Position numbers and translations under genes: made by a program
Notes under the pieces: model-generated
Database searches by the model: none
Told to the model about the DNA's origin: nothing
The model's input: the letters and a program-made list of their open reading frames with translations, nothing else
Part shown: piece by piece, positions 29,063-36,773 of the stretch
Layout: each line of letters begins with the position of its first letter
Numbering within the stretch: the stretch's first letter is position 1
Assembly: GCF_000294655.1 (NCBI RefSeq)
Contig: NZ_CAHP01000013.1
Location: 17,023 to 81,022 of the forward strand
Length of the DNA stretch: 64,000 nucleotides
Direction of reading: 5' to 3'
Source of the DNA: Magnetospirillum molischianum DSM 120
Lineage (GTDB): Bacteria > Pseudomonadota > Alphaproteobacteria > Rhodospirillales > Magnetospirillaceae

Positions 29063-29737
29063 GTGCCGAACAAAGACAATCCTCTTTACAATGAAAATGC
29101 GGGAATTACCCCTTTACCGTGCGACAATCGTGAGATCGATGCGGCATTGAGGGCGGCGGCTCGGTGTTACGAGGCCAACCCGTATTTCATGGCGCGCTAT
29201 GCCGAGCGGGGAGAAGCTTTCTCGCGCTCGGATGGCGGCTATATGGTGACTCTCACGTCTCATCCGCTGGCCTATGTGATCCAGCAGATCAAATGGCTCG
29301 GTGTTCTGCTGGCATCCCGTGGAATGCCCCGCTGGCTGTTGGAAAGCCATCTCGACCTACTCTACGATGAGTTGTCGGCAACCATACCCAAGCGGCGAGT
29401 CAAATACCGCAAACTGCTGAAGGCGGCGGAGGTTCTGCGCGAAGCGCGGCACGACTGGATTTCCCAGCCCGATTTCGAAACGCTTGCGGCAGCATTTGCC
29501 GCCAATTCCGGCAATGGACTTGCCAATGCCGGAGAGATGCTGGTTAGCGCCGTTTGCGACGAGTTCTGCGGGATCGCCAAGGCCGTGCCCAGCCTGGTCA
29601 CATGGCTTGGCGATCCCGGCCGCTTTCCGGCGCAATGGTGTACCTCCGTCGAGGACACCCTGACATGTGCCCGCGCCGTCGCGGCACGAAATGGCTACAA
29701 TCATGCAAAAATTGAGGTGTCGATTGGGGCTGCTTGA
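29063..29737 (+). CDS. Uncharacterised protein between heme oxygenase and bacteriophytochrome
   Basis: A 224-residue, mostly helical, soluble-looking protein starting at GTG 29063 after AAGG. Distinct segments are YEANPYFMARYAERGEAFSRSDGGY, VIQQIKWLGVLLASRGMPRW and LLESHLDLLYDELS. No transmembrane or signal segment is visible. I do not recognise the family with confidence; the RGMPRWLLE.HL pattern recalls uncharacterised proteins found near photosensory genes, but this is memory only. Lying between bphO and the phytochrome gene in the same direction, it may belong to the photosensory pathway, for instance as output partner or chromophore-related factor. It could equally be unrelated. Confidence 0.75.
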   Translation: MPNKDNPLYNENAGITPLPCDNREIDAALRAAARCYEANPYFMARYAERGEAFSRSDGGYMVTLTSHPLAYVIQQIKWLGVLLASRGMPRWLLESHLDLLYDELSATIPKRRVKYRKLLKAAEVLREARHDWISQPDFETLAAAFAANSGNGLANAGEMLVSAVCDEFCGIAKAVPSLVTWLGDPGRFPAQWCTSVEDTLTCARAVAARNGYNHAKIEVSIGAA

Positions 29738-29756
29738 TACGGTTGTTTTGTTTTTC

Positions 29757-29784
29757 TTGACTGTTTTTCTCTTGAACCTATCCT
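29757..29784 (+). promoter_or_regulatory. Candidate promoter of the bacteriophytochrome gene
   Basis: TTGACT (29757-29762) and TATCCT (29779-29784) are 16 bp apart, in an AT-rich patch 45-73 bp before the ATG. If used, the kinase and response regulator would have a transcript of their own besides any read-through from the upstream genes. Confidence 0.35.
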
Positions 29785-29829
29785 CCCGTCTCGGAAGCAT
29801 CGCGATACGGTGACCCGTGAGAGTGCTCG

Positions 29830-32800
29830 ATGAGTCCCCTTGACACGTCTTCATGCGAGACGGAGCCAATTCGCTATCCCGGAGCGGTCCAACCGCACGG
29901 AGCGTTGCTGGTCCTGGACGCCGAGAGCCGTACCATCGAGGCGGCGAGTGAATCGTGTCTGGCATTGTTCGGACTTCTGGCCGGAAGCCTGCTTGGCCGT
30001 CGGATCGGTCTGATCGTCGGATGGGACGTCGAGGCTGCCCTTCTCGCCCCCCAGATCGACGGGTTGGAACCGCTGGTGCCACTGGTGCTGAACGGAAAGA
30101 CGCTCTATGCCCGGTCAAGCACCAACGAAGCCGGCCTGATCGTCGTCGATCTTGAAACCGCCAATCAGGAACGGGCGTCAATCCAACGCTTGATCTATAA
30201 TTGCCGCCGGGATCTGGCCCGCCTGCGCCGACTGAGTGACATTCCCGAGATTACTCAGAACGCGGTTGAGATGATCCGCGACATCACCGGATTCGATCGG
30301 GTGATGCTGTATCGCTTCGACGAAGCGTGGAATGGGGCGGTGATCGCCGAAGCTCGCGCCGATGATGTTGCCGCCTATCTCGGGCTCAACTTCCCCGCGA
30401 GCGACATTCCCCGCCAAGCCCGTGAATTGTTCCAATTAAGCAAGGTGCGGCTGATCCCCGACGTCCGCTATACCCCGTCCGGGCTGATCGCACGACGGGA
30501 AGCCCGGTCGATCGATCTGGGGCGGTCGTGTCTACGGAGCGTTTCGCCGATCCATATCGAATATCTCACCAACATGGATGTCCGTTCGACCATGGTCGGG
30601 GCTTTGGTGGTGGAGGGAAGCCTGTGGGGACTGGTGTCGTGTCAGAACACACTGGAGCCGCGATTCTTCAGTCCAGCCGAGCGCGATACGCTGGGGTGGA
30701 TGTTCGAAGACATTGCCGCTTTGGTCGAGGCGACCCAGATACGGCAGCGGCGCGAGCGGGAATATGGGCTGGCCCTTCGCCGCCGCAGACTAGTCGATGC
30801 GATGGGGGTCCATGATTTCAAGTCGCTGATGCAGCACGAGAGTCGCGCCGACCTTCTGGAAGTGGTCGGTGCCGACGGATTCGCGCTGCTGGTCGATGAG
30901 TCGATCCAGACCATGGGAGTGACGCCCGACGCGGCCCGCATCCGGGAGTTACAGACACGGCGCAGGGAACTAGAGACCGACCCGACCTTCTTCGCGTCGA
31001 GCGCCTTGACCCGCGACCTGGGGGTAACCGAATGCAACGACGGGGTGGCGGGGGCAATCTTCGTCTCGCTGCGAGACCGGCCCGACATCACGATGATCTG
31101 GTTTCGCAACGAGCGCTATCATTCGGTGCGCTGGGCTGGCGATCCTGAACACGCGCACTTCGTCGATGAAAGCGGACGCATCTCACCACGGAAATCGTTC
31201 GCGCTCTTCCTCCAGAATATCCGAGGGCAGTCTCTGCCGTGGAGCCAGGCCGAGCTGGATTCCGCGGGGGAACTCGGTTCACTGATCGAAATCGAGGTTC
31301 AGCACCGCTACAAAACCGAACTGAACATCCTTCAGACCGTACTGTCCCGCGTCAACGAGGCGATCCTGGTGACCGAGCCGAACTTCGAGCCGGGTCAGAG
31401 CCAGAAAATCCTGTGGGTCAGTGAGACCTTCGAGCGGTTAAGTGGCTATACCGCCGAGGAACTGACGGAAATGCAGGCCGAGATCATGTTCGGCCCAAAG
31501 ACCGGGGCCGCCGACCTTGCCCGCATGGGTGAACAATTCGCGCGACGGGAAGCGGTGCGGGTTGAAGTGCTGCGCCAAACCAAGGACGGCAAGCCATTCT
31601 GGGTCGATATGGACATCCTTCCCGTCCTCGACCGCACCGGCCAGGTTGCGCAATTGATTTCAATCGAACGCGACATCACCGCACGTCGGCAGATGGAAGA
31701 ATCGCTGAGGAAACTCTCGACCGCGATCGAGCAAAGTCCGGCCTCGGTGGTGATTACCGACCTCGACGCCAAAATCGAGTATGTCAATCCGCGCTTCACC
31801 GAGGTCACCGGATACACCGCCGCCGAAGTGATCGGAAAAAACCCCCGTATCATCCAATCGCAGGAAACGCCGAGGGAAACATTCCAGGCTCTTTGGGACA
31901 ATCTGACCGGGGGAGACATCTGGAGCGGCGAGCTTCTGAACCGACGAAAGAATGGTGACCTCTACTGGGAAGAGAGCCATATCGCCCCGGTCAAGAACCC
32001 GGATGGAATTGTCACACATTATGTCGCCGTCAATCTCGACATCACCGAGAGAAAGAACGCTGAAAAGGCATTGCGGGAGAGTGAAGCCTTCGCCAAGACC
32101 ATCCTTGATTCGATCCCGGAACACATTTGCGTCCTCGATCCCCAAGGCCGCATTGTCTCCGTCAACAAGGCTTGGTGTAAATTCGCCCAAAACAACGAAG
32201 CCGTGTGGCTGGCGGAAAATGTAACGGCATTCAGTTACCGCGACATCTGCATCGCCTCAGCGGATCAGGCGGATGGAAAGGACGCGATCGACGCCTGGGC
32301 CGGGATCGAGTCGATCCTGAAGAAAACATCCGATCATTTCGTTCTCGACTACCCTTGCGACTCCCCAGACGCCCCCCGTTGGTTCCGGATGAGCGTCTAC
32401 CCGATGATCGCGCCGTGCGAAGGCGCGGTGGTGGCGCACGAGAACATCACCGAACGCAAGCTCATGGAGATCAGCCTCGATAACGAGCGCACCCAATTAC
32501 GCACCTTGCTTGAGACGATTCCCGATCTGGTATGGCTGAAGACACCCGAGGGGGTCTACCTGACCTGCAATACCGCGTTCGAGCAGTTCCTGGGCGCTTC
32601 CGCCGCCGAGATCGTCGGCAAGGCAGATCGTGACTTTCTCGACGACGAGCAAGCGGCGATCTTCCGGGAAAGAGACTGTGCGGCGATCGCTGCGGGAACG
32701 CCCTGTATCACCGACGAGATCATGACGTTCGCCAATGACGGCCACCGGGCTTTCATGGCGACAATCCGAACCCCGATGCTCGATCATTCCGGCGCACTGG

Positions 32801-33606
32801 TCGGCGTTCTCGGGATTGCCCGCGACATCACCGAGCGGATGGAAGCCGAGGCCAGGATCAAGGCCATCAATCTTCAATTGGCCGACCAGGGACGCAAGCT
32901 GGAACAGCGCGTCATCGAACGCACCGAGCAATTGCGCCAGTTGGCGGTTAAGACGACGCTGGCGGAGGAACGAGAACGTCAGGCCATCGCCGCAGATCTC
33001 CACGACGATCTCGGCCAGATGCTGCATGTCGCCAAGATCAAATTGGGTACGTTGTCGAAATCCATACGAGACGGATTCTTTTCCGAGAGTTTGATCTCGG
33101 ATCTGAACTCTATTCTTGCCGAAGCAAGTGGCATGGTTCGCTCGTTGACCTCCCAACTCAGCCCTCCGGTACTGAGAGAACTCGGGCTGGTGCCTGCGCT
33201 GGGATGGCTGGCCGACGAGATGGGAAGGATCTATAGCCTGGACGTCTCGGTCGAGGACGACGGTGCGTCGAAACCTCTCACCAGCGCACAATCGGCGATT
33301 TTGTTCCGTGCGGTGCGCGAACTCCTGATCAATGTCTCCAAGCACGCCCAAACCGACACGGCCGAAGTCAAGGTGAGAGCGGAAGACGGCCGGATCGTCA
33401 TTACGGTGACAGACAAAGGCATTGGAATTGCGGACCCTCGATGGACAACATCGTCCCCAAAAGGCTTTGGACTGAACAGCCTGCGGGAACGCATCACTTA
33501 CCTGAAAGGAGCTGTGACAATCGAGAGCAATCCGGGACACGGAACCGTGGTAACTCTGTACATGCAGTTTGAGGCTCCGCCCACTTTGATAGCAGAGGGT
33601 CTATGA
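29830..33606 (+). CDS. Bacteriophytochrome sensor histidine kinase with four extra PAS domains
   Basis: A 1258-residue red/far-red photoreceptor kinase. The photosensory core is PAS (1-110), GAF (about 135-300) and PHY (about 315-495). The biliverdin-binding Cys is C9 in SSCETEPIRYPGAVQPHG; the GAF has FPASDIPRQ with Asp192, and SPIHIEYLTNMDV with His242. The PHY tongue shows VRWAGDP and PRKSF. In the GAF, the usual CHH reads CQN (C271-Q272-N273), an unusual change near the D-ring pocket. Four PAS modules follow at about 497-620, 626-745, 750-880 and 892-1006, then a coiled coil, a HisKA_3 box AIAADLHDDLGQ with phospho-acceptor His1058, and HATPase_c. The stop overlaps the response regulator start (ATGA), so they are one module. 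Confidence 0.93.
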   Translation: MSPLDTSSCETEPIRYPGAVQPHGALLVLDAESRTIEAASESCLALFGLLAGSLLGRRIGLIVGWDVEAALLAPQIDGLEPLVPLVLNGKTLYARSSTNEAGLIVVDLETANQERASIQRLIYNCRRDLARLRRLSDIPEITQNAVEMIRDITGFDRVMLYRFDEAWNGAVIAEARADDVAAYLGLNFPASDIPRQARELFQLSKVRLIPDVRYTPSGLIARREARSIDLGRSCLRSVSPIHIEYLTNMDVRSTMVGALVVEGSLWGLVSCQNTLEPRFFSPAERDTLGWMFEDIAALVEATQIRQRREREYGLALRRRRLVDAMGVHDFKSLMQHESRADLLEVVGADGFALLVDESIQTMGVTPDAARIRELQTRRRELETDPTFFASSALTRDLGVTECNDGVAGAIFVSLRDRPDITMIWFRNERYHSVRWAGDPEHAHFVDESGRISPRKSFALFLQNIRGQSLPWSQAELDSAGELGSLIEIEVQHRYKTELNILQTVLSRVNEAILVTEPNFEPGQSQKILWVSETFERLSGYTAEELTEMQAEIMFGPKTGAADLARMGEQFARREAVRVEVLRQTKDGKPFWVDMDILPVLDRTGQVAQLISIERDITARRQMEESLRKLSTAIEQSPASVVITDLDAKIEYVNPRFTEVTGYTAAEVIGKNPRIIQSQETPRETFQALWDNLTGGDIWSGELLNRRKNGDLYWEESHIAPVKNPDGIVTHYVAVNLDITERKNAEKALRESEAFAKTILDSIPEHICVLDPQGRIVSVNKAWCKFAQNNEAVWLAENVTAFSYRDICIASADQADGKDAIDAWAGIESILKKTSDHFVLDYPCDSPDAPRWFRMSVYPMIAPCEGAVVAHENITERKLMEISLDNERTQLRTLLETIPDLVWLKTPEGVYLTCNTAFEQFLGASAAEIVGKADRDFLDDEQAAIFRERDCAAIAAGTPCITDEIMTFANDGHRAFMATIRTPMLDHSGALVGVLGIARDITERMEAEARIKAINLQLADQGRKLEQRVIERTEQLRQLAVKTTLAEERERQAIAADLHDDLGQMLHVAKIKLGTLSKSIRDGFFSESLISDLNSILAEASGMVRSLTSQLSPPVLRELGLVPALGWLADEMGRIYSLDVSVEDDGASKPLTSAQSAILFRAVRELLINVSKHAQTDTAEVKVRAEDGRIVITVTDKGIGIADPRWTTSSPKGFGLNSLRERITYLKGAVTIESNPGHGTVVTLYMQFEAPPTLIAEGL

Positions 33607-34265
33607 CGACCATTCGCGTGATGCTGGCCGATGACCATCGCATGTTCCGCGAGGCATTGCGTGTGCCGCTGGAAGCTGAAGCCGATATCAAAATCATTGG
33701 CGAAGCCAGCACCGGAGAGGAGACCCTCTCGACCCTTGCGCAGATTTGTCCCGATGTCCTCCTCCTCGACATCGGCCTCCACGATATCAATGGTATCGAT
33801 GTAGCCCGCAAAGTCGCGAAGCTGTATCCCGCCGTCCGCGTCATCGCCCTGTCCGGTTACGCCGACCGACTTTACATCGAAGAAATGTTGAAGGCCGGAG
33901 CGCGGGGCTATGTTGTTAAGTCGGCTGGGGCAGACGAACTGATCTCCGCCATCCGCTCTATTGCCGCCGGTCATAACTTTTTATCGCAAGAAGCGACCCA
34001 AGTGATGATCCAGCGCATCCAGAACGACGCCAAGGCGCTGGCTCCGCCGCCCAGCGTGATCAGCCCGCGAGAACGCGAAGTTCTCTGCCGACTGGCCAAT
34101 GGGCTTCGAGCTGCTGAGATTGCAGCCAGAATGGGAATCACCGTGTCAACGGTCGAGGTCCACCGCCGCAACCTCAAACGGAAGCTAGGCCTTCATACCA
34201 CGGCGGAACTGACTCGCTACGCGATGCGCGAGGGTCTCGTCTCCGCGTATGAAACCGGAGTCTGA
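33603..34265 (+). CDS. NarL/FixJ-family response regulator, partner of the phytochrome kinase
   Basis: A 220-residue two-domain regulator. The receiver domain has the acidic pair in VMLADDHRMFREAL, the phospho-acceptor Asp in DVLLLDIGLHDINGID, Ser/Thr in IALSGYAD and Lys in GYVVKSAGAD. The LuxR-type DNA-binding domain is ISPREREVLCRLANGLRAAE with IAARMGITVSTVEVHRRNLKRKL. Phosphotransfer from His1058 of the overlapping kinase is expected, since HisKA_3 kinases pair with NarL-type regulators. Its target is not shown; the nearby puc genes are the obvious candidate. Its last 49 nt overlap the 3' end of the convergent MerR-type gene. Confidence 0.93.
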   Translation: MTTIRVMLADDHRMFREALRVPLEAEADIKIIGEASTGEETLSTLAQICPDVLLLDIGLHDINGIDVARKVAKLYPAVRVIALSGYADRLYIEEMLKAGARGYVVKSAGADELISAIRSIAAGHNFLSQEATQVMIQRIQNDAKALAPPPSVISPREREVLCRLANGLRAAEIAARMGITVSTVEVHRRNLKRKLGLHTTAELTRYAMREGLVSAYETGV

Positions 34266-35179
34266 GGCTTATGCTCACTTCTCCAGGCATTCAGAGCCGG
34301 AGCAACGTCGTCAAGGTCGTCCAGATAGCGCACACCAGCCATCGGCTTCAGGCGCGTCACGCCGAGACCACCGACCCAAATCTCAGTGGGAGGCTCGATT
34401 CGGCTACGCAATGTGTTCAGAAACTGGGTGGCGTTCCGTGCGGGATAGGCAATGCTGAACGACAAGCCGACGATATCGACTTGGCAGGCATTGATTGCGG
34501 CAACCAATTCCGCCATCGGAATCTGCGCTCCCAGACGGATGCAGGAAGCGCCTTCCATCGACAACATCGCTTCTGCCATCAGCAGGCCAATCGTATGAAT
34601 TTCTCCGGGAGCCGTCGACATCAGAACACGGGGCCAGCCAGACGACCCCGAGACGGTTCTAATCGCGTCATGCAGAACGTCGAGGACCGCTTCTGTGTAG
34701 ATATGCTCCTCGAACATCCGAATATCGCCCCGCAGCCAAGCCTCGCCGACAAAGAGGGTCAGCTCGGAGAGGGTCTTGCCGATAAAATCGGTCAGCCCAT
34801 CGCGGGCCCATTGCTGCTTGAACAGGTCTTTCAGGCGAGGAATATCGTGTTGCAAGACCGTATCGAGGACTTGCTGTGAAAATTCGGTCGGTTGAGATGA
34901 CATGGAGGGCGAGCTTTCCCAGACCATCCGCTCCAGGGTCTTCATGTCCAGGCCGACGACCTTGCCGGGGCGCAAACCGGCCCCGATCAATCGCCGGATC
35001 ATCCGCAGTTGATCGACTTGTTCCGCCGGGTAAAGCCTGTCGCCGTTTTCGTCACGATCTGGACATGGGAAGCCATAGCGGGTTTCCCACTTGCGGACGA
35101 CTTCTTTGGTCAGTCCTGTCTCTTTTTCAATGGCGGCAATCGGGACCAGAGCACCCGAAGTTTCCGGCTGTCGCGGCAT
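34217..35179 (-). CDS. MerR-family regulator with B12-binding domain (CarH/LitR-like)
   Basis: A 320-residue transcription factor: MerR-type winged helix (VPIAAIEKETGLTKEVVRKW, then ETRYGFP), a four-helix cap and a Rossmann-like cobalamin domain. The W-x9-EH motif of adenosylcobalamin photoreceptors is intact (EAWLRGDIRMFEEH). The lower-ligand motif reads APGEIHTIG, that is E-x-H-x-x-G, which matches known CarH variants. CarH proteins repress in the dark and release DNA when light breaks the cobalt-carbon bond. Light regulation here is therefore a strong inference. ATG at 35179 is chosen; TTG at 35218 is possible. It lies head-to-tail upstream of nothing photosynthetic on its own strand, but pucA begins 600 bp away. 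Confidence 0.85.
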   Translation of the reverse strand: MPRQPETSGALVPIAAIEKETGLTKEVVRKWETRYGFPCPDRDENGDRLYPAEQVDQLRMIRRLIGAGLRPGKVVGLDMKTLERMVWESSPSMSSQPTEFSQQVLDTVLQHDIPRLKDLFKQQWARDGLTDFIGKTLSELTLFVGEAWLRGDIRMFEEHIYTEAVLDVLHDAIRTVSGSSGWPRVLMSTAPGEIHTIGLLMAEAMLSMEGASCIRLGAQIPMAELVAAINACQVDIVGLSFSIAYPARNATQFLNTLRSRIEPPTEIWVGGLGVTRLKPMAGVRYLDDLDDVAPALNAWRSEHKPQTPVSYAETRPSRIA

Positions 35180-35218
35180 CGTCGGGAGAGTGGTAATCTT
35201 TGGGGGAAATTTGGGCAA

Positions 35219-35807
35219 AGACGATAAAGCCTCTCGTCAAGGCACAGGGCCGATGGGGGGAGCCGGCACTTAGAACTATGAAAACGCAACTCTGCCACTG
35301 CCCAAGAGAGCATTTGCCCTCGGCAGGGGAACGTCATCAGGGTTGAGATAGACTGATCACGCACGGATATCAAGCTCCAGGGCGATTTGCCAGAGATTCT
35401 CACTTTGGCAGACATGGAAAATGGCGAAGCGCTGGCTTTGCGGGCCAATCCTGGCCTCTGGGGTCAAGTACCCCGGTGCAAAGCGATGATCGGCAGCATC
35501 TGCGCGCTTCTTTATGAAGCGGTCGGAGAAGGCGCTGACAATCAGAAAAACAATTTACGACCACGGCTGGACCGACCGTCCAACATTTCACCGTGAGCCA
35601 CCAATTGAAAAACACACCGCCGCTGTCGGGTCTCACCCTGAGAAATGTCGGCAGGGAGTAAAACCCAACAGCGGAATATCAGGACAAAAGACAATTGCCA
35701 GCCACGACGGCGGGGCCGAAATCTGCCCTGGCAAGCTGGACCGCTTTCTATTGTGAATAGCCCCCCATTCACAACAGGACGTGATGATCTCCAGCCTGAC
35801 TGTCGAT
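35219..35807. other. Gene-free stretch between the MerR-type gene and the puc genes
   Basis: Nearly 590 nt without a convincing reading frame on either strand; short open frames here lack ribosome sites and family features. It must hold the promoter of the MerR-type gene near 35219-35300, where the minus strand shows TTGACGAGAGGCTTTATCG. The 3' end of the puc transcript falls at its right edge. Confidence 0.6.
35751..35774 (-). terminator. Hairpin at the 3' end of the puc operon
   Basis: TTGTGAAT (35751-35758) and ATTCACAA (35767-35774) form a perfect 8-bp stem with a C/G-rich 8-nt loop, 34 nt past the pucA stop. There is no T-run, so it may mainly stabilise the puc mRNA 3' end. Confidence 0.55.
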
Positions 35808-35981
35808 TTACTTCGTGGCGTGCTTCGCGGCCGACGTGGCCAGGAAGTTGTAGCCCGGCACGCTGAGAACGTAGGTGTGGACGGCCAGCGCGGTAACCAG
35901 CGCAACAATCCAGATCACGGGAAGCCAGGTCGACGGGTTGATGACCAACCAAATCTTATAGTCGTCTTTGGGATTGCTCAT
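35808..35981 (-). CDS. pucA: Light-harvesting LH2-type alpha chain, copy 1
   Basis: A 57-residue single-span antenna protein that, with the beta chain, holds bacteriochlorophyll a and carotenoid in a peripheral ring complex. After Met the sequence is [20 protein letters not shown], then the membrane helix with the B850-type ligand His34 (ALAVHTYVL) and a C-terminal [13 protein letters not shown]. Asp6, the B800 ligand in P. molischianum, is present. At the place of Trp45 of P. molischianum alpha, which hydrogen-bonds a B850 acetyl group, there is Phe45, so a blue-shifted spectrum is expected. AGGGGA precedes the ATG at 35981. It is the last gene of pucBABA. Confidence 0.95.
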   Translation of the reverse strand: MSNPKDDYKIWLVINPSTWLPVIWIVALVTALAVHTYVLSVPGYNFLATSAAKHATK

Positions 35982-36010
35982 GTGAATTCCCCTAAAATAT
36001 TGGAGCGGGC

Positions 36011-36151
36011 TCAAAACCAAGGCTTCCAAACCCACACCAGCACATGGGCGGCGAGAGCGAAAACGAGGAAGGTCAGGAAGGCGGTCTGGAACTGGCTATG
36101 GACTTCCACAGCTTCCTGTTCAGTCAGTCCCGACAAGCTTCTTTCAGCCAT
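36011..36151 (-). CDS. pucB: Light-harvesting LH2-type beta chain, copy 1
   Basis: A 46-residue beta chain, below the size of most gene-finder limits, read directly from the minus strand: it begins [20 protein letters not shown] and ends LVWVWKPWF. His17 and His35 (counting without Met) are conserved; His35 ligates a B850-type bacteriochlorophyll and Trp44 in KPWF is kept. Compared with copy 2 the core differs ([15 protein letters not shown] versus KTTFSAFLILAAVAH), so the duplicates have diverged beyond the functional residues. It precedes pucA copy 1 by 29 nt, the normal pucB-pucA spacing. Confidence 0.95.
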   Translation of the reverse strand: MAERSLSGLTEQEAVEVHSQFQTAFLTFLVFALAAHVLVWVWKPWF

Positions 36152-36173
36152 GTCTCAATCTCCGAAATTTAGG

Positions 36174-36192
36174 AGGGGTCAAACACCCCCCT
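36174..36192 (-). promoter_or_regulatory. Hairpin in the leader of pucB copy 1
   Basis: AGGGGT and ACCCCCCT can pair around CAAAC, about 25 nt before the pucB start. It could set the relative translation or stability of the downstream puc pair. Confidence 0.3.
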
Positions 36193-36269
36193 GAACTACA
36201 CGGCACTGAATGGAAACGGGCGGCGCTGAGAAACAAAGCTCAATCACCGCCCGCACCCATCGGTAAAAT

Positions 36270-36288
36270 CCCCTCAAAAGAGAGGAAT
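36270..36288 (-). terminator. Weak hairpin between the two puc pairs
   Basis: Just past the stop of pucA copy 2 the minus strand reads CCTC-TCTTTT-GAGGGG followed by ATTTT. The stem is short, so only partial termination is likely; it could lower expression of the second pair relative to the first. Confidence 0.35.
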
Positions 36289-36462
36289 TTACTTCGTGGC
36301 AACCTTCGCGGCGGCAGAGGCCAGGAAGTTGTAGCCCGGCACGCTGAGGACGAAGGTGTGCACGGCCAGCGCGGTCGCGAGAACGACGATCCAGATCACC
36401 GGCAGCCAGGTCGAGGGATTGATGACCAGCCAGATCTTGTAGTCGTCTTTCGGATTGCTCAT
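36289..36462 (-). CDS. pucA: Light-harvesting LH2-type alpha chain, copy 2
   Basis: A 57-residue alpha chain read from the minus strand, too short for the supplied frame size limit but with perfect family features: [20 protein letters not shown], helix ligand His34 in ALAVHTFVL, and C-terminal [17 protein letters not shown]. It differs from copy 1 at a handful of positions (for example VVLAT for ALVTA, Phe36 for Tyr36). Like copy 1 it has Phe45 instead of Trp45 and keeps Asp6. Both copies therefore predict loss of the same hydrogen bond. It lies 55 nt downstream of pucB copy 2. Confidence 0.95.
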   Translation of the reverse strand: MSNPKDDYKIWLVINPSTWLPVIWIVVLATALAVHTFVLSVPGYNFLASAAAKVATK

Positions 36463-36517
36463 GGAAAAGTTCCCCCAGAATAGAAAGTCAGAATTTAGAA
36501 GTCAGGATCCTGTCGGA

Positions 36518-36658
36518 TCAGAACCAGGGCTTCCAAACCCAAACCAGCACGTGCGCGACGGCGGCGAGGATCAGGAAGGCGCTGAAGGTGGTCTTGAACT
36601 GATCGTGGAATTCGACAGCTTCTTCTTCGGTCAGGCCCGACAAGGTTCTCTCAGCCAT
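36518..36658 (-). CDS. pucB: Light-harvesting LH2-type beta chain, copy 2
   Basis: A 46-residue beta chain (MAERTLSGLTEEEAVEFHDQ ... VWVWKPWF), with His17 and ligand His35 in place. It is closest to the P. molischianum LH2 beta chain as I recall it. It is the first gene of the pucBABA unit, with start at 36658, and the promoter at 36727-36755 predicts a leader of about 60 nt. The longer open frame reaching 36736 would begin inside the promoter and is rejected. Confidence 0.95.
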   Translation of the reverse strand: MAERTLSGLTEEEAVEFHDQFKTTFSAFLILAAVAHVLVWVWKPWF

Positions 36659-36726
36659 GTTGTCTTCTCCAGTGTTGTGGCTGGGCTGCACTTTCATGCT
36701 GTACCCACCCCTCATTAACGTTGGGT

Positions 36727-36773
36727 AATGTTGCACTGGCCGCGATGGCTGTCAATCGAATTTGTCCAAGACA
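36727..36773 (-). promoter_or_regulatory. puc promoter with upstream TGTC-N3-GACA operator
   Basis: On the minus strand: dyad TGTCTTGGACA (36773-36763), 7 bp, -35 TTGACA (36755-36750), 17-bp spacer, -10 AACATT (36732-36727). The -35 is perfect and the -10 weak, so activator help is likely; a dyad centred near -52 is an activator-type position. The same module recurs at 37342-37388. Neither the TGT-N12-ACA of PpsR/CrtJ nor an FNR box is present here. Confidence 0.65.

Noticed and set aside
35387..35952. Several overlapping frames downstream of puc
   Set aside because: Short, mutually overlapping, without start signals; those beyond 35808 are shadows of pucA.
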